In this document: positions 24,065 through 32,208 of the stretch, piece by piece
How positions within the stretch are numbered: position 1 is the first letter of the stretch
Layout of the letters: each line of letters begins with the position of its first letter
NCBI RefSeq assembly: GCF_012524205.1
Contig: NZ_JABACI010000004.1
Coordinates: forward strand, 496,001 to 560,000
Length of the DNA: 64,000 nt
Reading direction: 5' to 3'
Source of the DNA: Microbacterium salsuginis
Lineage (GTDB): Bacteria > Actinomycetota > Actinomycetes > Actinomycetales > Microbacteriaceae
The notes under the pieces: generated by a model
Told to the model about the DNA's origin: nothing
The model's database searches: none
What the model saw: the letters and a program-made list of their open reading frames with translations, nothing else
Position numbers and translations under genes: made by a program

Positions 24065-25630
24065 ATGACGTATCTGACCGAAACGCAGCATCGGAGACGG
24101 TGGCTGCGCACGTCGTTGCTGGCGGTCCTCGCGGCCGGCGCGCTCGCTGTCGGCACCATCGCGGCCGCGCCCGCGGCGATGGGCGATGAGCAGCTCGACC
24201 TCGGCCCGACACTGGTCGAGACAGGGACCGGGCCCTCCGGCTATGCGATGACGTTCCGCTATCAGGCTCCCGCGGGAGTTGAGCAGGTGCACATCTACGG
24301 TGACTGGACCTATTCCGTTCCCGAGAACGTGACGTGCGACGGTTGCGGCGACGGCCGGCCGCCGTGGGAATGGCAGCCCGGTGATGTGGCCGCGACGCAA
24401 TGGCGGACGATTCCGATGGAGCTGGGCGACGACGGTGTGTGGGAGGTCACGGTTCCGCTCCCGGCCGGGACGTTCCGGTACGCGTTCACCCACGACTGCA
24501 CGAGCGCCGTCGCGACGGGCTGCACGCTCAACTACGATCCGGCGAACCCGTGGGAGATCTTCCCGCAGTACCCGGGCGCCCCGGGCGCGGTGCGCAGCAC
24601 GACGTGGGTGCCCGAGAACCCGGACTTCCCGACCTACGACACCGACTACCAGCGACCGGTCGCCGCTGCGGATCTCGGGACTCTCGAATCCGTCCGGTAC
24701 CCGTCGCCGTTGTCGACCAATCCGGTCGGCGTGCACGACATGGTCGTCTACACTCCCGCCGGCTACGACCCGGACCGGGAGCAGCCCTACCCCACGCTCT
24801 ACCTGAGCCACGGGGGCGGCGACCACTCCACGGCGTGGACGATGCAGGGCGTCGCGCACTACATCGTGCAGAACGCCATCGACGAGCGCGCCGCGTCCGA
24901 GATGGTGATCGTGTCGACGGACTTCAACGGCCTGCCCGGGGGCAACACCGGGTACGTCAATGAACTGCGCAACAACGTGATCCCGTACATGGAGCAGCAC
25001 TACAACGTCTCCGCGGCCGCGATCGACCGTGCGTTCGCCGGGTTCTCGGCCGGCGGCAGCCGCGCGTCGACCATCCTGTACGACCACACCGACCTGTTCG
25101 GCTACCACGCAGTGTGGAGCGCAGCGCCGCCCGCGCCGTCGGCCGAGCAGATCGAGCGCATGAAGAACGTGGAAGGCGAGATCATGATCGGCACGGGACT
25201 CCAGGATCGTCTGGGGAACATCGCCGTGAACCAGTTGGCACGGATCGAGCAGCTCAAGGCCGCCGGCGTCGCACTGACCGATCACCACGTCCCCGGCGGA
25301 CACACGTGGCATGTCTGGCGTCCCCTCCTGGACTTCTACATCCGCGATGTCATCTTCGACGAGGATGACGACGGCGTCGCCGACTCGTTCGACGTCTGCG
25401 CCGCCACTGCGTTGCCGGATGTGCCGACTGGCGACCTGCGGCCGAATCACTACGCGGCAACGGCGGACGGATTCGTGGATGCCGCGGGTGACGTCGGATA
25501 CAGCCTGCTGGAGGCCGGCGGGTGCTCCGGATCACAGATCATCGAGGCCGCGGGCCTCGGCCAGGGTCATGTCAAGCACGGCATCGCCCGGGGAGAGCTC
25601 GAGAACTGGATCGCGTCGGTGACCGACTGA
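24065..25630 (+). CDS. secreted CE1-type esterase with TSP3-like C-terminal module
   Basis: This is a 521-aa exported alpha/beta-hydrolase. A signal peptide (RRRWLRTSLLAVLAAGALAVGTIAAAPAAMG) precedes an E-set/CBM48-like domain (about 45-190) and then the esterase domain. The nucleophile elbow is AGFSAGGSR (Ser near residue 327). LYLSHGGGDHSTAW is the oxyanion region, and VPGGHTWHVW carries the catalytic His. After the esterase, DEDDDGVADSFDVC is a thrombospondin-3-like calcium loop. It is followed by an 80-residue module ending SGSQIIEAAGLGQGHVKHG. The fold matches feruloyl/acetyl-xylan esterase or enterochelin-esterase-like enzymes acting on extracellular esters; the substrate is unknown. 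ATG 24065 follows GAAGGGG. Confidence 0.85.
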   Translation: MTYLTETQHRRRWLRTSLLAVLAAGALAVGTIAAAPAAMGDEQLDLGPTLVETGTGPSGYAMTFRYQAPAGVEQVHIYGDWTYSVPENVTCDGCGDGRPPWEWQPGDVAATQWRTIPMELGDDGVWEVTVPLPAGTFRYAFTHDCTSAVATGCTLNYDPANPWEIFPQYPGAPGAVRSTTWVPENPDFPTYDTDYQRPVAAADLGTLESVRYPSPLSTNPVGVHDMVVYTPAGYDPDREQPYPTLYLSHGGGDHSTAWTMQGVAHYIVQNAIDERAASEMVIVSTDFNGLPGGNTGYVNELRNNVIPYMEQHYNVSAAAIDRAFAGFSAGGSRASTILYDHTDLFGYHAVWSAAPPAPSAEQIERMKNVEGEIMIGTGLQDRLGNIAVNQLARIEQLKAAGVALTDHHVPGGHTWHVWRPLLDFYIRDVIFDEDDDGVADSFDVCAATALPDVPTGDLRPNHYAATADGFVDAAGDVGYSLLEAGGCSGSQIIEAAGLGQGHVKHGIARGELENWIASVTD

Positions 25631-25640
25631 GTCCTCGGCG

Positions 25641-25675
25641 GCCGGCCGTCGGGACCCTGCGTCCCGGCGGCCGGC
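25641..25675. terminator. bidirectional terminator between esterase and sugar-acid operon
   Basis: GCCGGCCGTCGGGAC (25641-25655) pairs with GTCCCGGCGGCCGGC (25661-25675) around a 5-nt loop, with one G-T pair. It lies between convergent stops. Confidence 0.75.
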
Positions 25676-25706
25676 GCTCGCGGCTTCTCCTCCGCCGAGA
25701 CGATGG

Positions 25707-26921
25707 TCAGAGCAGGTTTCTTCCCGCAAGGTTCGCCATCAGGTCGCGCGCCCCGAAGGTCCACGGCGCGCAGTTCTCGGAATGGTCCACGACGTTGACG
25801 AGCGACCCGAGCATCGGCGTCGAGATCGTCACGACGTCCCCGACCCGGTGCGTGAATCCCTCGCCGACGATGTCGCGGTCGGCGACCGGTGCGAACATCG
25901 TGCCGAGCATCAGCACCGCGCCGTCGGGGTATTGATGATGGCTGCCGATGAGCTGGTCCACCAGCGAGTCGGGGTCGCGCGAGATCTCACGCATGGGGGA
26001 AGCGTCAGCCAGGTGGAAGCCATCGGCCCCGCGGATGTCGAGGTGGACGGTGAGACGGCGGACGTGTTCCATCGTGAACGCGTCGTCGAAGAGCCGGATG
26101 AACGGGCCGAGGGCGCATGATGCGTTGTTGTCCTTTGCTCGCCCGAGCAGCAGCGCCGAGCGGCCTTCGATGTCGCGATGGTTGACGTCGTTGGCGAGCG
26201 TCGCGCCGACCGTGCGTCCGCTGGACTGAACGATCAGCGCGATCTCCGGTTCCGGATTGTTCCACGATGACGATTCGAGGATGCCGACGGCCGACGCCGT
26301 TCCCACGGCGGAGAGGACTTGACCCTTGGTGAAGAGCTCGGCGTCGGGACCGATTCCGACCTCGAGGTATTGGCTCCACAGGCCGCGGGCCGACAGGGAC
26401 TCCTTGATGAGCGCGGCCTCGGCGGAGCCCGGAGTGACGCGGGAGAGGTCGGTCCCCACAGAGGCTCCGAGCAACTCGGCGCGGATGCGCGCCGCCTCGA
26501 GTTGATCGCCGCGAGCTCGCTCCTCGATGACCCGTTCGACCATTGACGCCGCGAACGTGACGCCGGCAGCCTTCAACGCCTGCAGATCGACGGGGGCGAG
26601 CATCCACGGCTTGCCCGGGCCGCGCCGAGCGGACGCCGTGTTGCGGACGATGTCGTCGACAGTGCCGAGACTCGGTCCCGTGACGCCTCGCGCCACCGTC
26701 GCCGGATCGTCGTGCTCGCAGAGGTCGCGCACCGTGGCGAAGTGTGCCGTCAGGTCCAGAAGCTCGCCCTCGCGAACGACGACGACGGAAGGTCCGCCCG
26801 CCGCGGGATCCCAGACCCGGCCGATCAGCACGGCGTCGTCGACATCGTCGGGAACGGTCGCGCTGGGTGCGCCGATCCACAGCTCGGGGTCTGGTGTGCT
26901 CTCGTGCGCCACCGTGCTCAT
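25707..26921 (-). CDS. FAH-family enzyme, likely 2-keto-3-deoxy-aldonate dehydratase
   Basis: The 404-aa protein belongs to the fumarylacetoacetate hydrolase superfamily in the long (COG3970/XylX-like) form. Visible core elements are KAAGVTFAASMVERVIEERARGD, the metal-binding block NNPEPEIALIVQSSGRTVGATLANDVNHRDIEG and LGPFIRLFD. Long relatives include the 2-keto-3-deoxy-pentonate dehydratases of oxidative pentose pathways. Its ATG overlaps the stop of the enolase-superfamily dehydratase by 4 nt, so the two enzymes are made together. The inferred reaction is dehydration of the 2-keto-3-deoxy acid produced by that partner to an alpha-ketoglutarate semialdehyde-type product. The specific sugar acid is not known. 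Confidence 0.8.
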   Translation of the reverse strand: MSTVAHESTPDPELWIGAPSATVPDDVDDAVLIGRVWDPAAGGPSVVVVREGELLDLTAHFATVRDLCEHDDPATVARGVTGPSLGTVDDIVRNTASARRGPGKPWMLAPVDLQALKAAGVTFAASMVERVIEERARGDQLEAARIRAELLGASVGTDLSRVTPGSAEAALIKESLSARGLWSQYLEVGIGPDAELFTKGQVLSAVGTASAVGILESSSWNNPEPEIALIVQSSGRTVGATLANDVNHRDIEGRSALLLGRAKDNNASCALGPFIRLFDDAFTMEHVRRLTVHLDIRGADGFHLADASPMREISRDPDSLVDQLIGSHHQYPDGAVLMLGTMFAPVADRDIVGEGFTHRVGDVVTISTPMLGSLVNVVDHSENCAPWTFGARDLMANLAGRNLL

Positions 26922-28105
26922 TCTCCGTCTCTGCTCGGGAGGTTGAAGAACGACAGTTCGTCGCCTGGGCGAATGTCGTACGTCGACTCCGAGAAGAGAC
27001 GCAACGGATGGGCGGCGAACGGATGCCGTGCGATCGCGTCGCGGTCGAGGGTGATCCCGAGGCCGATGCCCCCGGGAATCATCACATCGCCCTCGTCGGT
27101 CAGGACGAGTCGCTCCGATGAGATGTCGGGTCGCCACGGGACGTCGGTCGCCATGATCTCGAGGTAGTGGAAGTTGGGAACGGACGCCCCGATCTGCAAA
27201 GTGGCAGCGGTGCTGATGGGACCGCTGGGGTTATGAGGAGCGAAGCCGACATAGGACACGGCGGCAAGCGTGGAGATGAACGCCAGCTCGCCGATGCCGC
27301 CGGCGTGGGTCACATCCGGCTGCACGAAGTCGACGGCGTGCCGGGCGAGAGCGGGCGCGATCCCTTGCCTGCCGAACCAGCGCTCGCCCGCCGCGATCGG
27401 CACGGGCGAGACACGCCGGATCTCGCACAGCGCATCCAGATTGTCGGGCGGGCACGGCTCTTCGAACCAGACGGGACGGAACGGCTCCAGCTCGCGGGCG
27501 ATCATCGTCGCGGTGCGGACGTCGAACCGCCCGTGTCCTTCGACGAAGAGTTCGACATCCGGACCCACCTCGTCCCTGACTGCCTGGAGTTGTGCGAGGG
27601 ATCGGTCGAGCTCGGCGTGGCTGATCGTGAGGTCGAAGTTCTCGAAGGGATCCCACTTGAGTCCGCGGAAACCCGTCTCGACGGTTCGCCGTGCCGCGGC
27701 GGCGTAGTCCTCAGGCGATTCCGCGCCCGAGAACCAGCCGTTCGCATACGCGCGCACGCGGTCACGGGTCTGGCCACCGAGCAGCCTCGACACGGGCACC
27801 CCCAGCTCCCTGGCCGAGATGTCCCACAGGGACATCTCGATCGCGCTCAGCGCGCTGCCGACGACGTGGCCCCCGCGCCAGTACCCGTCGCGTACCAGCT
27901 CGTACATCGTCGACGAGATCCTGGTCGGGTCACGGCCGATCAGGGCCTCCTCGAGGTCGGCGAGCGCCCCGAGGACTGCCCGCTCCCGGCCTTCGAGCGT
28001 CGCCTCCCCCACGCCGGTGATCCCTTCATCGGTGTTCACCTCGACGAGCACCAGATTGGTCCGGTAGAAGTCGACCGTATGAACGTCGACCGATGTGATC
28101 TTCAC
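26918..28105 (-). CDS. enolase-superfamily aldonate dehydratase (galactonate dehydratase-like)
   Basis: The 395-aa enzyme has the mandelate racemase/muconate lactonizing architecture: a capping domain (1-125) and a TIM barrel. Barrel landmarks in order are GLKWDPF, FVEGHGRFD (first metal ligand and His), FEEPCPPDNLD, IPIAAGERWFGRQG, VDFVQPDVTHAGGIGE and FAPHNPSGPIS (catalytic His). This order resembles D-galactonate dehydratase DgoD, except that the usual Asp of the first ligand motif (DFHGR) is Glu (EGHGR) here. The reaction is expected to be removal of water from an aldonate to give a 2-keto-3-deoxy acid. It lies 4 nt after the second permease gene and overlaps the FAH-family gene. Confidence 0.85.
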   Translation of the reverse strand: MKITSVDVHTVDFYRTNLVLVEVNTDEGITGVGEATLEGRERAVLGALADLEEALIGRDPTRISSTMYELVRDGYWRGGHVVGSALSAIEMSLWDISARELGVPVSRLLGGQTRDRVRAYANGWFSGAESPEDYAAAARRTVETGFRGLKWDPFENFDLTISHAELDRSLAQLQAVRDEVGPDVELFVEGHGRFDVRTATMIARELEPFRPVWFEEPCPPDNLDALCEIRRVSPVPIAAGERWFGRQGIAPALARHAVDFVQPDVTHAGGIGELAFISTLAAVSYVGFAPHNPSGPISTAATLQIGASVPNFHYLEIMATDVPWRPDISSERLVLTDEGDVMIPGGIGLGITLDRDAIARHPFAAHPLRLFSESTYDIRPGDELSFFNLPSRDGE

Positions 28106-28109
28106 GCGA

Positions 28110-28943
28110 CTATCCCTTCACTGCACCCGCGGTCATCCCGCCCACGACATACTTCTGGGCGAAGAGGTAGAACACCACCGCGGGAAGCGTGAACATCAAC
28201 GCCACCGCCATCACCGTCTGGATCGGCGTGCCCAGCTCACCGATGAAGTTCGCGATGCCGACGGAGGCGGGCTGGATGCCGGGGGTGAAGATGAACGTCA
28301 CGGCGAAGACGTACTCGTTCCACGCGTGGAAGAACGCGATGACTGCGGTGGCCGCGATCGACGGGGCGATGAGCGGCAGATTGATCCGCAGGAGGATCCC
28401 CAGGGGCAGCGCTCCGTCGACGCGTGCCGCCTCTTCGAGCTCGCGCGGTATCCCGTCGATCGCGCCCTTGAGGATGAGCGCGACGATCGGAAGCACGAAT
28501 GCCGAGTTGGCCAGGATCAGTCCCGCGAGCGAGTCCAGGAGGCCGAATCGCCGAAAGAGGGAGAAGAGCGGCACCACCATGAGCGCTTCCGGCAGCATCT
28601 GCGTGAACAGCAGCACGATCGTGACGATGACCTTGCCCCGGAAGCTGAAGCGCGAGAGCGCGTATCCGAGGGGGATGCCCAGCCCGATCGACACGATCAT
28701 CGTCCCCGTCGCGATGATGAGGCTGTTGACGAGCCAGCCGATGGCCTTCCCATCCGCGAGGGCGGTGCCGAAGACACCGATCTGACCAGGATCCGGAATC
28801 AAGCGGGGGGAGGAGGCGAACAGATCGGCATTGGATGACAGGGCTGTCACCAGCATCCAGTACAGCGGGAAGACGGCGATCCCGAGAGCGATGAGCACGC
28901 CGATGACGCGCAGGACCAGCCCGAGTGTCGTGGAGCGCGTCAT
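28110..28943 (-). CDS. ABC sugar transporter permease (MalG-type)
   Basis: This 277-aa inner-membrane subunit has six helices. The cytoplasmic EAA loop reads LEEAARVDGALPLGILLRINLPL, which docks the ATPase. The N-terminal helix (LRVIGVLIALGIAVFPLYWMLVTAL) and the region IPLGYALSRFSFRG match the CUT1 family second permease. It starts with a 4-nt overlap with the other permease (ATGA). No ATPase gene is in the operon, so a shared MsiK-like ATPase encoded elsewhere is likely, as is usual for CUT1 systems in Actinobacteria. Confidence 0.93.
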   Translation of the reverse strand: MTRSTTLGLVLRVIGVLIALGIAVFPLYWMLVTALSSNADLFASSPRLIPDPGQIGVFGTALADGKAIGWLVNSLIIATGTMIVSIGLGIPLGYALSRFSFRGKVIVTIVLLFTQMLPEALMVVPLFSLFRRFGLLDSLAGLILANSAFVLPIVALILKGAIDGIPRELEEAARVDGALPLGILLRINLPLIAPSIAATAVIAFFHAWNEYVFAVTFIFTPGIQPASVGIANFIGELGTPIQTVMAVALMFTLPAVVFYLFAQKYVVGGMTAGAVKG

Positions 28944-29875
28944 CCCTGACCCCGTTCCTGGAACCGGGCGACCGCACTGCTCGCACCGATGACCACGAGA
29001 GAGATGAGCACACCCACCATTCCGATCGCTGCGGCCGTGCCGAGCTGCTGTGACTCGAAGGCCTGCGAGTACAGGTCGATCACGATCGTCTCCGTCGTCC
29101 CGACGGGTCCGCCCCTCGTCATCAGCCAGATCAGCTCGAAACGCCGGATCGACCAGATCGTCATCAGAAGCGCCAGCAGGCCGACGGTGGGCTTGATCAC
29201 CTGCCATGTGACGGCGCGGAACGACCACCATCGGCCGGCGCCGTCCATGGTCGCAGCCTCGGCGAGGTCCTGGGGCACTGCCTGCAAGGCTGAAAGCAGC
29301 ACCACCGCGGTGAACGGGAACAACTGCCAGACCGTCGTGACGAGAATCGCCGGCAGAGCGTATTGAGGACTGTCGAGGATCGCCCCGCCGGGAACGCCGA
29401 GCCCGATGGCGTTGAGGAACCGGTTGACGATGCCGTACTGGGCATTGAGCATCCACGTGGCGATGAGAGCGACTGCGATGCCGGGAGCAGCCCACGGCAC
29501 CGTGATCAGCGCCCGCGCGAATCCCCGGCCTCGAAACGAGCGGTTGAGGAGAAGCGCGAGGCCGAGACCGACACCGACAGAGCCCACGACGCACACGACG
29601 GTGTAGACGAGGGTGGTGACCAGTGTGCGGTGGAACTCCGGGTCGCCGAAGATCTGCTCGTAGTTGGCCAGGCCGACCCACTCGCTGCGTGTCGGGTTCA
29701 ACAGCGTGGTGCGGGTGAAGCTCATGTAGATCTGCTGAAGCAGGGGGACGGCCTGGAACAGCAGGATGAAGACCGCCGCAGGTCCGAGGAAGACGTACGG
29801 CGTCCAGCGGCTGCCGAGGGGACTCTTGCGACGGCTGACGGTGCGGTCGGCGGTCGGTGGAGCGTGTACTGCCAT
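28940..29875 (-). CDS. ABC sugar transporter permease (MalF-type)
   Basis: The 311-aa first permease of the CUT1 system has an N-terminal helix WTPYVFLGPAAVFILLFQAVPLL, the FTRTTLLNPTRSEWVGLANYEQIF periplasmic-type loop and an EAA loop EAATMDGAGRWWSFRAVTWQVIKP. ATG 29875 is chosen because it is preceded by AAGGAGA; a longer frame upstream would add 11 residues without support. It sits between the binding-protein gene (57 nt upstream) and the second permease. Confidence 0.93.
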   Translation of the reverse strand: MAVHAPPTADRTVSRRKSPLGSRWTPYVFLGPAAVFILLFQAVPLLQQIYMSFTRTTLLNPTRSEWVGLANYEQIFGDPEFHRTLVTTLVYTVVCVVGSVGVGLGLALLLNRSFRGRGFARALITVPWAAPGIAVALIATWMLNAQYGIVNRFLNAIGLGVPGGAILDSPQYALPAILVTTVWQLFPFTAVVLLSALQAVPQDLAEAATMDGAGRWWSFRAVTWQVIKPTVGLLALLMTIWSIRRFELIWLMTRGGPVGTTETIVIDLYSQAFESQQLGTAAAIGMVGVLISLVVIGASSAVARFQERGQG

Positions 29876-29932
29876 GGGTCTCCTTAGTGCAGCGTCGCCG
29901 GTGCCCACGGGGCACCGGCGACGCCGCAGAGC

Positions 29933-31186
29933 TCAGCCGACGAGTTCGACAGCCTCTTCTTGTGCCTTGTCCAGCGCCTCCTGCATCGTCTGCTCCCCCT
30001 GGAGAGCGGCGATCACGTTCTGCACGACCACCTTGCGGATGTCAGGGGTTCGCGACTCGAACCCGAGGACGACGTGAGGAAGGCTCGAATCGGTCAATTC
30101 GTCGAAGACCGGGAGGAACGGGGTCTCCTCCAACGACTCTGCGCTGCGCTCCGTCACGGTCGCGACGCTGCTCGCCCCGAGGATCTCCTGGAGCTTGACC
30201 TGGTTCTCTTCTTCGAGCACCCATTCGATGAACGTCGCCGCCGCTTCCTTCGCCGGGCTGGCCTCGTTGATCACGATGGGTGCGAGGATCGCGCCCTGCA
30301 CGCGCTCCGGGAACGGGATCGGGGCGACGCTGAAGTTGAGGTCCGGTCCCTGCCCCTTCGTCGCCGAGACGTACCCGCCGTTGTTGAGCTCCATGCCGAC
30401 CTTGCCCTCGGCGAACATGCGGCGGAAGGTGGCGGCGTCGGCTCCCTTGGGAATCACATTGGCGTCGTAGAGCTCCTGGTATGCCTCGAGTCCTTCGAGG
30501 TTCTCCGGGCTGTTGATCGTCAGCTCTTCGCCGTCGGACCAGGCGCCGCCGAATCCGTAGACGTAATTGAAGATGTCCTGCCAGACTCCGGCCTCTTCGG
30601 CCTCGGTCTGCCGGAACGCCAGACCGTAGGTATCGCCACCAGTGAGCTCGACGGCCGTCTGGAAGAACTCCTCGTACGTCGTGGGCGGCTCCGGAATCAG
30701 GTCCGTGTTGTAGAACATGCCGTAGTTCGAGGCCTCGAAGATGATGCCGTGGCGCACACCGTCGTGCACCATGAACTGGTCCGGCTGCTCGAGCAGGTCG
30801 TACCCGTCGACGTCGATGAGGTCGTCCAGCGGTGCGATGAGCCCCGCCTCCGATGCCGAGGCGAACTCCGGCATGTCGAAGCGGATGAGATCAGGACCGA
30901 GGCCGCTGCCCATCTGCGTCAGGATCGTCTGCCCGAAGGTCGGATAGGGGACTGCGGCCGCGGCCACCCGCACTTCGTCCTGGCTCGCGTTGAACTCGTC
31001 GACGAGTTCGAGCAGCAGCGGCCCCCGGCCCGGGTCGCCGAAGGTCGACGCTGCGAAAGTGACTGTCGTGACGCCTCCGGTCTCGGTCGGCGTCTCGGTG
31101 GCGCTGCACGCGGTGAGCGCGAGGACGAGTGCCGTACCCGAAGCGGCGGCGATCATCCCCGTCCTGCCGTGCCTGGCAACTCTCAT
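29933..31186 (-). CDS. ABC transporter substrate-binding lipoprotein (CUT1 family)
   Basis: The 417-aa extracytoplasmic binding protein has a lipoprotein signal: basic MRVARHGR, hydrophobic core, lipobox LTAC. The family-1 solute-binding fold follows (ELVDEFNASQDEVRV, YPTFGQTILTQMGSGLGPDLIRFD, GMFYNTDLIPEPPTTYEEFFQTA, MFAEGKVGMELNNGGYV). It is the first gene of the leftward operon. The start ATG 31186 has an ideal AAGGAG ribosome site. The ligand is unknown, but the downstream dehydratases point to a sugar acid or a sugar oxidised to one. Confidence 0.92.
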   Translation of the reverse strand: MRVARHGRTGMIAAASGTALVLALTACSATETPTETGGVTTVTFAASTFGDPGRGPLLLELVDEFNASQDEVRVAAAAVPYPTFGQTILTQMGSGLGPDLIRFDMPEFASASEAGLIAPLDDLIDVDGYDLLEQPDQFMVHDGVRHGIIFEASNYGMFYNTDLIPEPPTTYEEFFQTAVELTGGDTYGLAFRQTEAEEAGVWQDIFNYVYGFGGAWSDGEELTINSPENLEGLEAYQELYDANVIPKGADAATFRRMFAEGKVGMELNNGGYVSATKGQGPDLNFSVAPIPFPERVQGAILAPIVINEASPAKEAAATFIEWVLEEENQVKLQEILGASSVATVTERSAESLEETPFLPVFDELTDSSLPHVVLGFESRTPDIRKVVVQNVIAALQGEQTMQEALDKAQEEAVELVG

Positions 31187-31277
31187 CTTTACTCCTTCGT
31201 AGTGAAAGCGGATTCCGGCGCAAATCGCAACTGGCGTCGCAACGCGTGCAACGTTAGGCAGTCGTTTCACTGGGCGC

Positions 31278-31303
31278 TACACTGCATTGCAGATAACGCA
31301 ATG
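31278..31303. promoter_or_regulatory. IclR regulator promoter and candidate operator
   Basis: A -10-like TACACT (31278-31283) is followed directly by the inverted repeat CATTGC-N7-GCAATG (31285-31303), just before the GGAGG ribosome site of the IclR gene. The divergent side (31219-31255) carries four further GCAA half-sites. Position and symmetry suit an autoregulated IclR-family site that also controls the ABC operon. Confidence 0.55.
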
Positions 31304-31311
31304 GAGGCATC

Positions 31312-32061
31312 ATGTCGCAGTCCGTGCAACGGGCCATCGAATTGATCCAGCGATCGGCGGAAGGCCCGATGTCCCTTTCGGACGCGGCTGAGCTGCTCGA
31401 TGTCCACAAGTCGACCGCGTTGAGGATCCTCCAGACGCTGGAAGCCGCACGCTTCGTGCGGAAGACAGGCGCCGGAACCTATGTGTTCGGCAGTGGCCTG
31501 ATCGAATTGTCCGAGCTCACTCTCGGTTCCATGGATCTGCGCCAGCACGCGGGTGGGCTGCTGCGCGACCTGCAGCGACGCACCGGGCATACCGTCCACC
31601 TCGCGCAGCTGATCGGCGACGAGATCATCTATGTCGACAAGGTCGACAGTCCGGCTTTTCAGGCCGTGCAGCTGCCGTCGCGCGTGGGCCACGCTGTGTC
31701 GATCTACGCCAGCGCGGTCGGCAAGGTCATCTTGGCCTACCTGCCCCGGCAGGAGCGCGACCGGCTGCTCTCGCACGTCGTGTTCGAGCGCTATACACCC
31801 ACGACATTCGCCGATCGCGACTCGCTCGAGGTCGAACTGGCCGGCATCCGCCAGCGAGGCTGGGCCGTCGACAACGGCGAGCACGACTCCTATGTCATGT
31901 GCGTCGCCGTTCCGGTACGCGATTCACGCGGTCAGACCGTCGCCGCCATCTCCGTCACGGCGATCGAGGTCGTCGCCACGCTCGCCAAGCTCGAAGAGAA
32001 CCTGCCTCTCCTGTTCGCGACGGCCCGCGACGTCTCTGCCGAGATGGGTCACAGCGCCTGA
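31312..32061 (+). CDS. IclR-family transcriptional regulator
   Basis: The 249-aa regulator has an N-terminal winged helix (VQRAIELIQRSAEGPMSLSDAAELLDVHKSTALRILQTLEAARFV). The C-terminal effector-binding GAF-like domain is visible as TVHLAQLIGDEIIYVDKV, SAVGKVILAYLP, GWAVDNGEHDSYVMCVAVPV and AAISVTAIEV. It is divergent from the sugar-acid operon with 125 bp between the starts. IclR proteins commonly sense the substrate or intermediate of the adjacent catabolic operon; that assignment is inferred from context. Confidence 0.92.
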   Translation: MSQSVQRAIELIQRSAEGPMSLSDAAELLDVHKSTALRILQTLEAARFVRKTGAGTYVFGSGLIELSELTLGSMDLRQHAGGLLRDLQRRTGHTVHLAQLIGDEIIYVDKVDSPAFQAVQLPSRVGHAVSIYASAVGKVILAYLPRQERDRLLSHVVFERYTPTTFADRDSLEVELAGIRQRGWAVDNGEHDSYVMCVAVPVRDSRGQTVAAISVTAIEVVATLAKLEENLPLLFATARDVSAEMGHSA

Positions 32062-32146
32062 GAGCACGGACCAGCGGCCGGCGCTTCCGCCCACGGGTCT
32101 TCCGCCTGCCGGGCTCCGCCTGCCAGAATGGGCATGGCGGTATTTG

Positions 32147-32163
32147 TTAGGACGGTTTCCTAA
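32147..32163. promoter_or_regulatory. TTAGGA-N5-TCCTAA operator before the chitinase gene
   Basis: TTAGGA (32147-32152) and TCCTAA (32158-32163) form a perfect inverted repeat 46 nt upstream of the chitinase start. The word resembles the TTAGGAAA-type operators attributed to ROK-family repressors of sugar and glycan genes in Actinobacteria. No ROK gene is in the window. Confidence 0.45.
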
Positions 32164-32208
32164 TCGTCCGAACGGATGCCGCATCCCATCGCAATCGAAG
32201 GAGCTTGT

